From Actinomycetota bacterium (GTDB lineage: Bacteria > Actinomycetota > Acidimicrobiia > Acidimicrobiales > Ilumatobacteraceae): 9,150 bases of DNA. Within the stretch, counting starts at the first letter, position 1. The number at the start of each line of letters is the position of its first letter. The stretch is taken from the NCBI GenBank assembly GCA_010024485.1, contig RGGX01000042.1, forward strand, positions 1 to 9,150. The letters are read 5' to 3'. The notes below the pieces were generated by a model, which saw nothing but the letters and a program-made list of their open reading frames with translations, did not search any database and was not told the origin of the DNA. A program made the position numbers and the translations under genes. Positions 1 to 6,961 of this stretch are shown one piece after another.

Positions 1-844
1 TGGAGCGCATGCAGTGGTGGATTCGGCCCGGCCCGAGGCGGAGCTGGGAGATCTCGAAACCGCGGCCCTCGCCGAGCAACATGTTGGTGGCCGGCACGCG
101 GACGTCCTCGAAGCGGAGATGCATGTGCCCGTGGGGGGCGTCGTCCTCGCCGAAGACGTGCATGGGTCCCATGATCCTGAGGCCCGGTGAGTCCATGGGG
201 ACGAGGATCTGCGACTGGCGGCGGTGTGGTGGACCGTCGGGATCGGTCTGGACCATGACGATGAGGATCTTGCACCGGGGGTCGCCGGCTCCTGAGGTCC
301 AGTACTTCTCTCCGGTGATGACCCACTCGTCGCCGTCCTTGACAGCGCGACAGGAGATGTTCTTCGCGTCCGATGACGGGATGTCGGGCTCGGTCATCGC
401 GTAGGCCGAGCGGATCTCACCGGCGAGGAGGGGCTTCAGCCACTGCTCCTTCTGCTCGGGGGTGCCGACGCGCTCGAGCACCTCCATGTTGCCGGTGTCC
501 GGCGCGGAGCAGTTGAGGCACTCGCTCGCGATCGGGTTGCGGCCGAGTTCCATCGCGATGTAGGCGTAGTCGAGGTTGCTCAGCCCCTCGCCGGTCTCGG
601 CGTCGGGAAGGAAGAAGTTCCAGAGTCCGGCCTGCTTGGCGCGATCCTTGATGCTGTCGAGCAGCTCGAGCTGACCCGGCCCGTACGACCAGCGCTCGTC
701 GCGCTCGCTGCCCAACCGGAAGAACTCGTCGGTCTTCGGCTCGATCTCGGTCGCGATGAAGTCGAGGACTCGCTCGTAGAGGGGTCGGGCGGCCTCCGAC
801 ATCCGGAGGTCGAACATGTCGGGGGTGGTCTCCATGCCTGCCAT
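1..844 (-). CDS. Acyl-CoA dehydrogenase, ACAD10/11-like (3' end beyond left edge)
   Basis: This is a flavoprotein predicted to catalyse alpha,beta-dehydrogenation of an acyl-CoA, passing electrons to an electron-transfer flavoprotein in the cytoplasm. The visible 281 residues comprise the N-terminal helical domain (about 15-145) and the middle beta-barrel. The flavin/substrate segment AYAMTEPDIPSSDA is at 147-160, followed by ITGEKYWTSGAGDPR at 176-190. The segment LGPGRIHHCMR at 270-280 begins the C-terminal helical domain and resembles the ACAD10/ACAD11 branch. Family members run to about 400-420 residues, so roughly a third is missing, including the region where the catalytic carboxylate is expected. 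I chose the ATG at 842-844 because a TACTGT box lies 6 nt upstream and no Shine-Dalgarno is visible; Met4 is an alternative start. The acyl substrate cannot be deduced; related enzymes act on long, branched or 4-hydroxy acyl chains. The family call is firm and the subfamily fairly so. Confidence 0.9.
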   Translation of the reverse strand, partial: MAGMETTPDMFDLRMSEAARPLYERVLDFIATEIEPKTDEFFRLGSERDERWSYGPGQLELLDSIKDRAKQAGLWNFFLPDAETGEGLSNLDYAYIAMELGRNPIASECLNCSAPDTGNMEVLERVGTPEQKEQWLKPLLAGEIRSAYAMTEPDIPSSDAKNISCRAVKDGDEWVITGEKYWTSGAGDPRCKILIVMVQTDPDGPPHRRQSQILVPMDSPGLRIMGPMHVFGEDDAPHGHMHLRFEDVRVPATNMLLGEGRGFEISQLRLGPGRIHHCMRS

Positions 845-850
845 GTGATG

Positions 851-856
851 ACAGTA
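851..856 (-). promoter_or_regulatory. -10-like box (TACTGT) of the acyl-CoA dehydrogenase gene
   Basis: On the minus strand TACTGT is separated from the ATG by six bases (CATCAC). It fits TANNNT and has the same geometry as boxes before five other genes here, so transcription would start at or next to the start codon (leaderless mRNA). No convincing -35 hexamer is seen. The box sits in the 54-bp gap after rsgA, which suggests the dehydrogenase can be transcribed separately from rsgA. Confidence 0.5.
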
Positions 857-898
857 CCGCCGACCCCTTTCAGCCCGACAGTCGGTGTCGACATCGGC

Positions 899-1978
899 TC
901 AGTCCGAGTCGCCGCTCCCCGTCGAATCGGGCTCGGGCGCATCCGACTCCTCGTCGTGCTCGGGCGCCGGCCGACCATGCCGACGGCGGTCGGCGATGCG
1001 GAGGCGTCGTTCCTGTTCGGCCTCCACCGCCGCCTCCTCGGCGACGAGCCGCTCGAGACTGGCGAACCGAGCCGGATCGAGAGCGCCCGAGTCGATGGCC
1101 TCCCGAACGGCGCAGCCCGGTTCCCGGTCGTGCTTGCAGTCGCGGAACCGGCACCCGTCCATCAGATCGAAGACGTCGGAGAACGCCCGCTCGATCCCCC
1201 GACCCGACAACCACAGGCTCACCGCCCGGAAACCTGGGGTGTCGATCAACCACCCGTCGCCGGGCACGGGGAGCAGGCGGGTGGCCACCGTCGTGTGGCG
1301 TCCACGCTGATCCCCGTCGCGCACCGCTCCGGTCGCCATCACCTCATCGCCGAGCAGCGCGTTGACGATGGTGGACTTGCCGACCCCGGAGGCTCCCAGC
1401 AGGGCGAGGGTCGACCCGTCCGAGGCGCGGCGACCGATCTCGTCCACCCCCTCACCGGTGACGCCACTGACGACGAGGACCGGTACACCCGGCGCGACGG
1501 CGCTCAACTCGGCCACCACCGCATCGGGCTCCTCGGCCACGTCGATCTTGGTGAGCACCACCGCCGGTGCGGCACCGGAGTCGAAGGCCAGCACGAGCTC
1601 ACGTTCCAGTCGGCGCTGGTTCGGGGGAGCCGTCAGAGCGTGCACCAGGAACACGACATCGATGTTCGCGGCGAGCACGTCGGGCACCGCCCGGTCCCCC
1701 TCGTGGGAGGCCCGGCGGGTGAAGGCCGACGACCGCTCGAGGACGTGCTCGATCCGCTCGCCGGCTGCGTCGACGACCACCCAGTCCCCGACCGCGACAC
1801 CCGCGCCGATGTTCCGGACCCTGATCCCCTCGTCGTCGTCGCGGGACCGAAGCACCGTCGACCACCCCCGGTCGATGCGCGCCACGCGGCCCGGGGTGCC
1901 GTGCGCCGAGGGGTGTCCGATGAGTTCCCAGCACTCGGCGAGACGGTCGGTCCAGCCGAGTCGCGGATCGGGAGTCAC
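899..1978 (-). CDS. rsgA: Ribosome small subunit-dependent GTPase RsgA (YjeQ/EngC)
   Basis: RsgA is a circularly permuted GTPase that binds the 30S subunit late in its assembly and couples GTP hydrolysis to release of maturation factors. The 359-residue product has an N-terminal OB-fold-like region (about 28-85) and then the permuted motif order that defines the family. G4 (TKID) is at 143-146, a G5-like SGVTGEG at 171-177, the P-loop GASGVGKST at 195-203, the switch RGRHTT at 225-230, and G3 (DTPG) at 246-249. The zinc knuckle uses C276, C281, H283 and C289, with the same 5-2-6 spacing as Escherichia coli RsgA. G4 has T in place of the usual N. The tail is unusual: a basic stretch near 325-336, then about 20 acidic and Ser/Pro residues. 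I chose the GTG at 1976-1978 because TACCGT lies 6 nt upstream; the frame stays open to 2095 but that extension overlaps the photolyase gene and has no family similarity. Confidence 0.95.
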   Translation of the reverse strand: MTPDPRLGWTDRLAECWELIGHPSAHGTPGRVARIDRGWSTVLRSRDDDEGIRVRNIGAGVAVGDWVVVDAAGERIEHVLERSSAFTRRASHEGDRAVPDVLAANIDVVFLVHALTAPPNQRRLERELVLAFDSGAAPAVVLTKIDVAEEPDAVVAELSAVAPGVPVLVVSGVTGEGVDEIGRRASDGSTLALLGASGVGKSTIVNALLGDEVMATGAVRDGDQRGRHTTVATRLLPVPGDGWLIDTPGFRAVSLWLSGRGIERAFSDVFDLMDGCRFRDCKHDREPGCAVREAIDSGALDPARFASLERLVAEEAAVEAEQERRLRIADRRRHGRPAPEHDEESDAPEPDSTGSGDSD

Positions 1979-1984
1979 GCCCGA

Positions 1985-1990
1985 ACGGTA
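1985..1990 (-). promoter_or_regulatory. -10-like box (TACCGT) of rsgA
   Basis: TACCGT on the minus strand lies exactly six bases before the chosen GTG of rsgA, inside the 22-bp gap after the photolyase stop codon. It matches the TANNNT-6-start pattern seen elsewhere in the window and is the main reason for placing the rsgA start here. There is no Shine-Dalgarno at a usable distance. Confidence 0.5.
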
Positions 1991-2000
1991 CCGCCGTGAC

Positions 2001-3509
2001 TCACAGGGTTCCGGCGGCCAGCCGGGAACGCACCTCCACGGCGCGCTCCCGGACCGCGCCGAGGTCATCGAGTCGGCCGAGGTTGGCGTACACACGGCCG
2101 AGGCGGTGGTTGCCGGCGAGGAGATCGCGGTGCCGATCGAGGAAGTCCCAGTAGAGGGTGGTGAACGGACAGGCGTCGGCTCCCACCCGGCGACGACGGT
2201 CGAAGGCGCACCCCGAGCAGAAGTCGGTCATCTTCGAGAGGTAGTTCCCCCCGGAGATGTAGGGCTTGGTGCTCATCGTCCCGCCATCGGCGTACATGCC
2301 CATGCCGATGACGTTCGGGACCATCACCCACTCGGCGCCGTCGACGAAGCTCTCCCACATCCAGTCGACCAGCGCCCTCGGCTGAACCCCGGCGAGGGTG
2401 GCCAGGTTGGCGATGACCATGAGCCTCGGGATGTGATGGGTCCACCCGTCCTCGGCGACCCAGCGGGCCACATGGGACACGCAGTTCATGTCGGTCGGCC
2501 CGCCCAGGAGCGCCGGGGGGACATCAAGGGTGTTGTCGAAGTGGTTCGACTCGATGTAGTCGGCGTCGTGCCACCAGTAGAGGCCGGCGATGTACTCACG
2601 CCAGCCGATGATCTGACGGATGACGCCCTCAGCGGAGTTCAGCGGGATGCCTCCGCGACGGTGGGCCTCGACGACGGCCTCGACCACCTCGGCCGGGTGC
2701 AACAGGCCGTTGTTGAGATACGGGCTGAGCATGGAGTGGTTCAGGTGCCGGTGGTGGCTGACGACGGCGTCCTCGTAGGGGCCGAATCCGGGGAGGGCTG
2801 CATCGATGAAGTGCTCGAGGCGCCGGAGGGCCCCCGCGCGATCGGTGGCCCAGATCCCGGTCCAGGGGCCTCCGGTGAGATCGAGTCCGTCGAGGAGGGA
2901 CGAGACCTCCCGGTCGACCTCATCAGCCGGATCGAGCGGGGCCTCCGGCCAGTCGCCACCGTCGGCCGGTGGTGGCAGACGGTTCTCCTGATCGAGGTTC
3001 CATGTGCCCCCGACCGGTGAGCCGTCGGGCTCGATCAGGATGTCGAGACGACGGCGCTGCCATCGGTAGAAGTCCTCCATCAGGAGCGAACCGTCACGGC
3101 GACGGTGCTCATCGGCCCAGGCGCGGAACTCGTCACGGTGGCAGAGGAACTGGTCCGATGGGACGAGTCGCACGCCGAGCCGCTCGAGGAGCGCGACCCC
3201 GGATCGGTTGGCCGGCTCCATCGCGACCACCTCGGATGGCTGGTGGTCAGCGAGGTGGCCCTCGAGCCCAGCCCGCATCGACGCCGCGACCCGCCAGTCG
3301 ACGGTGAAGCCGAGGGAGCGCAGACGCTCGGCGAAACGCATCATCGACGCGATGTAGAAGTGGGCCCGCTGACGACCCCACCGCCGCGATGCGAGCTTCG
3401 ACCGGGACACCACCATGAGGACGGTGGTCATCGCCGGATCCCGGTCCGCGAGATGTCCGAGCCGCTCATCGAGCTGGTCGCCGAGTACCCAGACGGTGTC
3501 GGTCGCCAC
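2001..3509 (-). CDS. Iron-sulfur bacterial cryptochrome / (6-4) photolyase, PhrB-like (DPRP family)
   Basis: This is a predicted light-driven DNA repair flavoprotein of the photolyase-related (FeS-BCP/CryPro) group, whose characterised member Agrobacterium PhrB repairs (6-4) photoproducts using FAD, a lumazine antenna and a [4Fe-4S] cluster. The 502-residue product starts with a Rossmann-like antenna domain (WVLGDQL at 7-13). The helical FAD domain includes SMLSPYLNNGLLHP at 259-272 and IIGWREYIAGLYWW at 300-313. The cluster ligands are C343, C431, C434 and C447, each exactly seven below PhrB C350, C438, C441 and C454, and the length is close to PhrB's 507. A double histidine at 358-359 matches the region of the PhrB active-site histidines. 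The GTG at 3507-3509 is preferred because of an upstream TAGTGT box and the length match; the frame continues upstream to 3602 without similarity. The neighbours do not reveal how it is regulated. Family and cofactors are firm; the exact lesion repaired is inferred. Confidence 0.93.
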   Translation of the reverse strand: MATDTVWVLGDQLDERLGHLADRDPAMTTVLMVVSRSKLASRRWGRQRAHFYIASMMRFAERLRSLGFTVDWRVAASMRAGLEGHLADHQPSEVVAMEPANRSGVALLERLGVRLVPSDQFLCHRDEFRAWADEHRRRDGSLLMEDFYRWQRRRLDILIEPDGSPVGGTWNLDQENRLPPPADGGDWPEAPLDPADEVDREVSSLLDGLDLTGGPWTGIWATDRAGALRRLEHFIDAALPGFGPYEDAVVSHHRHLNHSMLSPYLNNGLLHPAEVVEAVVEAHRRGGIPLNSAEGVIRQIIGWREYIAGLYWWHDADYIESNHFDNTLDVPPALLGGPTDMNCVSHVARWVAEDGWTHHIPRLMVIANLATLAGVQPRALVDWMWESFVDGAEWVMVPNVIGMGMYADGGTMSTKPYISGGNYLSKMTDFCSGCAFDRRRRVGADACPFTTLYWDFLDRHRDLLAGNHRLGRVYANLGRLDDLGAVRERAVEVRSRLAAGTL

Positions 3510-3516
3510 GACGCGG

Positions 3517-3522
3517 ACACTA
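3517..3522 (-). promoter_or_regulatory. -10-like box (TAGTGT) of the photolyase gene
   Basis: TAGTGT on the minus strand lies seven bases before the GTG start, within the 104-bp divergent region shared with topA. The geometry fits a leaderless or nearly leaderless transcript. A possible -35 (TGGAGC, 3 of 6 matches) lies 17 bp further upstream and is weak. Confidence 0.45.
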
Positions 3523-3574
3523 CGACCGGGGCCATCATCGCTCCATCCGTGCCCGCGACCTCCACCACACCGTG

Positions 3575-3603
3575 TTGGTCTCGACCCGGCATCGGGGCAC
3601 ACT
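3575..3603 (+). promoter_or_regulatory. Possible topA promoter
   Basis: TTGGTC at 3575-3580 and CACACT at 3598-3603 are spaced by 17 bp, and the second box is 10 nt before the topA ATG. Each hexamer matches the consensus at only three positions, and topA lacks the clear TANNNT box seen before most other genes here. Regulation by supercoiling is plausible for topA genes in general, but nothing in the sequence demonstrates it. Confidence 0.25.
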
Positions 3604-3613
3604 CACCGCTCCC

Positions 3614-6331
3614 ATGGCCTCCACCGCATCCGGTCGTCCGCTGGTGATCGTCGAATCACCGGCCAAGGCGAAGACCATCTCCCGGTTCCTCGGGGATGAG
3701 TTCGATGTGCGCGCCTCGGTGGGCCACGTCGCCGATCTCCCCTCCAAGGGCCTTGCTGTCGATGTCGACAACGGGTTCAAGCCGACCTACGAGTTGACCG
3801 AGCGCGGCCGCCAGGTGGTCCGTGAACTGCGGGCCGCCCTCAAGGAGGCCAGCGAGCTCTATCTCGCCACCGATGAGGACCGCGAGGGGGAGGCGATCAG
3901 TTGGCACCTCCTCGAGTACCTGAAGCCCAAGGTCCCTGTGCGACGGATGGTGTTCCACGAGATCACCCGAGCCGCGATCGACCACGCCGTCGAGAACCCG
4001 CGCGGCATCGACTACGGGCTGGTCGACGCCGCTGAGACACGGCGCATCCTCGACCGCCTCTACGGGTACGAGGTCTCTCCGATCCTGTGGCGGAAGGTGA
4101 ACCGCGGTCTCTCCGCGGGCCGCGTCCAGAGCCCCACCATCCGACTCATCGTCGAGCGGGAGCGCGAGCGGATGGCCTTCGTGTCTGCCTCCTACTGGGA
4201 TCTCGAACTGCTCACCGCGACGAGCCCGGCCTTCACCGCCCGACTGATCGAGGTCGACGGTGACCGGGTGGCCACCGGCCGCGACTTCGACGCGTCGGGA
4301 GCCGCCGACGAGCGGGTGCGCGTCATCGACGAGACCGAGGCCCGGCGTCTCGCGGACGGACTCGCGGCGGCCACCGTGGACGTCCGCTCCGTCGAGGAGA
4401 AGCCCTATCGCTCCTCCCCGAAGGCCCCCTTCATGACCTCGACCCTGCAACAGGAGGCCGGTCGTCGACTCCGCCTGTCCTCCTCGCAGGTCATGCGCCT
4501 CGCCCAGGGCCTCTACGAGCAGGGCTTCATCACCTACATGAGGACCGACAACGTCGTTCTCTCCGACGAGGCCCTCGCGGCGACGCGCGCGGCCGTCACC
4601 GACGAGTACGGCGAGACGTATCTCTCCGACGGACCGAAGCAGTACTCGTCCAAGTCGAAGAACGCCCAGGAGGCCCACGAGGCGATCCGACCGACCACGC
4701 CGTTCCGCTCGCCGAAGTCGGTGTCCGGGGAACTCCGCGACCGCCAGCAGCTCGCCCTCTACACGCTGATCTGGCAGCGGACCCTCGCCTCGCAGATGGC
4801 CGACGCCCGCGGCGTCACCGTCAGCGTCCGGATCGGCGGCGCGACGACCGACGACGCGACCGACTGTCTCTTCGCGGCGAGCGGCACGACCATCACCTTC
4901 CCGGGTCATCGCGCCGTGCTCGACAGCACCCCGAACGACACCGACGAGCGGTCGGGGTCGGGCGACGACGTGCTCCTACCCGAGCTGTCGGTGGGCGACG
5001 CCGTGCCCGTCGCCGACCTCACCGCCGAGGGGCACAGCACCTCACCGCCGGCGCGGTTCACCGAGGCGAGCCTCGTCAAGCGCCTGGAGGAGCTCGGTAT
5101 CGGCCGCCCGTCGACCTGGGCCTCGATCATCCAGACCGTGCAGGATCGCGGATACGTCTGGAAGAAGGGTCAGGCGCTCGTCCCGACCTGGACCGCCTTC
5201 GCGGTCGTCGGCCTGCTCGAGCAGCACTTCGACGACCTCGTCGACTACGAGCTCACCGCGAAGATCGAGGAGGACCTCGACGGGATCGCCGCGGGAAACC
5301 GGCAGAAGGACGAGTGGCTCCAGCGGTTCTACTTCGGCGACAACGACCTGCCCGGCCTCAAGACCCTCGTCGAGGAGAACCTCGACCAGATCGACGCGGC
5401 CCGCATCAACACCTTCCCGATCGGCGTCGACGACAACGGCGAGATCGTGGTCGCCAAGCCGGGCCGCTACGGCCCCTACGTCAAACGCGGTGAGGACACG
5501 GCATCGATCCCCGACACCCTCGCTCCCGACGAACTCACCCTCTCCGAGGCGCTCCGGTTGCTGTCACTGCCCAAGAGCGACGAGCCCATCGGTGAACTCG
5601 ACGGCCTGCCGGTGTTCGCGAAGAACGGGCGCTACGGCCCGTACGTCCAGTGGGGCACCCCCGACTCGCCGCCACCCGGGATGGAGAAGCCCCGGATGAC
5701 GAGCCTCTTCGCCACCATGAGCCTCGAGCACATCACCATGGAGGACGCCGAGCGACTCCTCACCCTGCCTCGCGTACTCGGCATCGACCCGAACGACGGT
5801 GAGGAGATCCGGGCCGACAACGGCCGGTACGGGCCGTACGTGGTGAAGGGCCGCGACTTCCGCTCGATCGACTCCGAGGACCAACTCCTCACGATCAGCC
5901 TGGACGAGGCCGTCCGGATCTTCGAGTTGCCCAAGGTCTTCAAGCGAGCCGGGCGATCCATGGCGGCGTCCGGTCCCCTCCGGGAGTTCGGGGAGGACCC
6001 GGTCTCCAACCGACATGTCGTGGCGCGCGACGGCCGCTACGGGGTGTACGTCACCGATGGGGAGACGAACGCGTCGATCGGCAAGGGCGACCGCATCGAG
6101 GACATGCTCCCCGAGCGGGCCTTCGAACTGCTGGCCATCCGCCGCGAGAAGGGGCCGACCAAGAAGTCGGCGAAGAAGGCCCCCGCGAAACGCACCGCCA
6201 AGAAGTCGACAGCGAAGAAATCCGCCGCCAAGAAGTCACCGGCCAAGAAGACGGCCGCGAAGAAGACCGCCGCGAAGAAGTCACCGGCCAAGAAGGCCGC
6301 GGCGAACACGACCACCTCCGGCGACGCCTGA
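3614..6331 (+). CDS. topA: DNA topoisomerase I (type IA)
   Basis: TopA relaxes negative supercoils by passing one strand through a transient single-strand break, working behind polymerases. The 905-residue product has an N-terminal TOPRIM domain with VIVESPAKAKT at 11-21 and the metal-binding acidic motif ATDEDREGE at 85-93. LSAGRVQSPT at 166-175 belongs to the DNA-binding core, and the catalytic tyrosine is Y308 in GFITYMRTDN. From about 595 the C-terminal half carries four repeats marked by GRYGPYV or GRYGVYV at 617, 672, 737 and 807. These are the actinobacterial C-terminal type; the zinc ribbons of enterobacterial TopA are absent and the only cysteine is C418. The protein ends in a lysine/alanine-rich tail from 850. 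The ATG at 3614 begins just before the conserved core; an upstream GTG at 3572 would add 14 unconserved residues. The gene diverges from the photolyase and is followed 21 bp later by tmk. Confidence 0.98.
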   Translation: MASTASGRPLVIVESPAKAKTISRFLGDEFDVRASVGHVADLPSKGLAVDVDNGFKPTYELTERGRQVVRELRAALKEASELYLATDEDREGEAISWHLLEYLKPKVPVRRMVFHEITRAAIDHAVENPRGIDYGLVDAAETRRILDRLYGYEVSPILWRKVNRGLSAGRVQSPTIRLIVERERERMAFVSASYWDLELLTATSPAFTARLIEVDGDRVATGRDFDASGAADERVRVIDETEARRLADGLAAATVDVRSVEEKPYRSSPKAPFMTSTLQQEAGRRLRLSSSQVMRLAQGLYEQGFITYMRTDNVVLSDEALAATRAAVTDEYGETYLSDGPKQYSSKSKNAQEAHEAIRPTTPFRSPKSVSGELRDRQQLALYTLIWQRTLASQMADARGVTVSVRIGGATTDDATDCLFAASGTTITFPGHRAVLDSTPNDTDERSGSGDDVLLPELSVGDAVPVADLTAEGHSTSPPARFTEASLVKRLEELGIGRPSTWASIIQTVQDRGYVWKKGQALVPTWTAFAVVGLLEQHFDDLVDYELTAKIEEDLDGIAAGNRQKDEWLQRFYFGDNDLPGLKTLVEENLDQIDAARINTFPIGVDDNGEIVVAKPGRYGPYVKRGEDTASIPDTLAPDELTLSEALRLLSLPKSDEPIGELDGLPVFAKNGRYGPYVQWGTPDSPPPGMEKPRMTSLFATMSLEHITMEDAERLLTLPRVLGIDPNDGEEIRADNGRYGPYVVKGRDFRSIDSEDQLLTISLDEAVRIFELPKVFKRAGRSMAASGPLREFGEDPVSNRHVVARDGRYGVYVTDGETNASIGKGDRIEDMLPERAFELLAIRREKGPTKKSAKKAPAKRTAKKSTAKKSAAKKSPAKKTAAKKTAAKKSPAKKAAANTTTSGDA
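6200..6304 (+). repeat. Seven in-frame pentapeptide repeats encoding the basic tail of TopA
   Basis: Codons 863-897 of topA encode seven consecutive pentads of the form KK-[S/T/A]-[T/A/P]-A: KKSTA, KKSAA, KKSPA, KKTAA, KKTAA, KKSPA, KKAAA. Less regular Lys-rich sequence precedes them from residue 850. At DNA level a 21-bp stretch recurs exactly at 6230-6250 and 6275-6295, an offset of 45 bp or three pentads. The motif resembles histone H1-like DNA-binding tails. Basic tails of actinobacterial TopA are known to support DNA binding and processivity. The copy number could vary by slippage or recombination. Confidence 0.85.
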
Positions 6332-6340
6332 GCCTCCGTC

Positions 6341-6346
6341 TACATT
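6341..6346 (+). promoter_or_regulatory. -10-like box (TACATT) of tmk
   Basis: TACATT lies in the 21-bp gap between topA and tmk, six bases before the GTG of tmk. No Shine-Dalgarno or good -35 accompanies it. It suggests that tmk-holB can be transcribed from a leaderless promoter in addition to any read-through from topA. Confidence 0.5.
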
Positions 6347-6352
6347 GGCCAC

Positions 6353-6961
6353 GTGACGACGGCCCGCTACATCGCCTTCGAGGGATCGGAGGGCTGCGGG
6401 AAGAGCACCCACGCCACGCGACTGGCGGCATCCATCGACGCTGTGCTCACCCGCGAGACCGGCGGGACCCCGATCGGGGAACGACTGCGGTCGATCCTGC
6501 ACGACGTCGAGGTGGACGACCTCGATGAGCGGGCCGAGACGCTCATCGTCGCGGCCGACCGCGCCCAGCATCTCGCCCAGGTCGTCCGGCCAGCGCTCGA
6601 GGCAGGTCGGCACGTGGTGAGCGACCGGTCGGTCTACTCCTCCCTCGCCTACCAGGGCGCCGGTCGACAACTCGGCATGGACGAGGTGCTCAGGGTGAAC
6701 TCATGGGCCGTCGGGTCGACCATCCCCGATCTGGTGTTCCTGCTCGCCGTACCCGCCGAGGAGATGGAGATCCGTCTCCGCAAACGCGACCTCGACCGGT
6801 TCGAGCAAGAGGGAGCCGACTTCCACCACCGGGTGGCCGAGGCGTTCACGACCCTCGCCGAACGCGATCCCGACCGGTGGGTGGTCATCGACGGTCTCCT
6901 CCCCAAGGACGAGGTCCAGGCGTTGGTCCGTTCGACGGTCGCGGAGCGTCTCGGGCTGTGA
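6353..6961 (+). CDS. tmk: Thymidylate kinase (dTMP kinase)
   Basis: Tmk phosphorylates dTMP to dTDP with ATP, a step shared by the de novo and salvage routes to dTTP. The 202-residue product is of normal length for the family. The P-loop GSEGCGKST is at 11-19 and the substrate loop RETGGTP at 34-40, with T where many enzymes have P in the second half of REPGGTP. The DRS motif is at 91-93, the thymidine-contacting SSLAYQGAGR at 96-105, and the lid RLRKRDLDRFEQEG at 141-154 is arginine-rich. The start is a GTG, supported by the TACATT box six bases upstream and by the conserved sequence beginning almost immediately. The stop codon overlaps the next gene's start by four bases, so tmk and holB are very probably co-transcribed and translationally coupled. 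Confidence 0.97.
   Translation: MTTARYIAFEGSEGCGKSTHATRLAASIDAVLTRETGGTPIGERLRSILHDVEVDDLDERAETLIVAADRAQHLAQVVRPALEAGRHVVSDRSVYSSLAYQGAGRQLGMDEVLRVNSWAVGSTIPDLVFLLAVPAEEMEIRLRKRDLDRFEQEGADFHHRVAEAFTTLAERDPDRWVVIDGLLPKDEVQALVRSTVAERLGL

Noticed and set aside
845..1999. A 384-codon plus-strand frame antisense to rsgA
   Set aside because: RsgA on the other strand has all GTPase and zinc motifs; this frame has none and ends in the photolyase-rsgA gap.
1979..2095. N-terminal extension of rsgA to 2095
   Set aside because: It would overlap the photolyase coding end by about 95 bp, has no RsgA similarity, and the GTG at 1978 has a -10-like box at the standard distance.
1362..3020. A 552-codon open frame on the plus strand across rsgA and the photolyase gene
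   Set aside because: It lies antisense to two well-recognised genes, its translation is low-complexity Arg/Ser/Val-rich with no family pattern, and long antisense frames are expected in GC-rich DNA.
3510..3602. N-terminal extension of the photolyase to 3602
   Set aside because: The added residues are Gly/Arg-rich and unlike the family, while the GTG at 3509 gives 502 residues, close to PhrB, and follows a TAGTGT box.
3656..4909. A 417-codon open frame on the minus strand within topA
   Set aside because: It is antisense to the conserved catalytic core of topA; the translation is Gly/Arg/Asp-rich with no recognisable domain.
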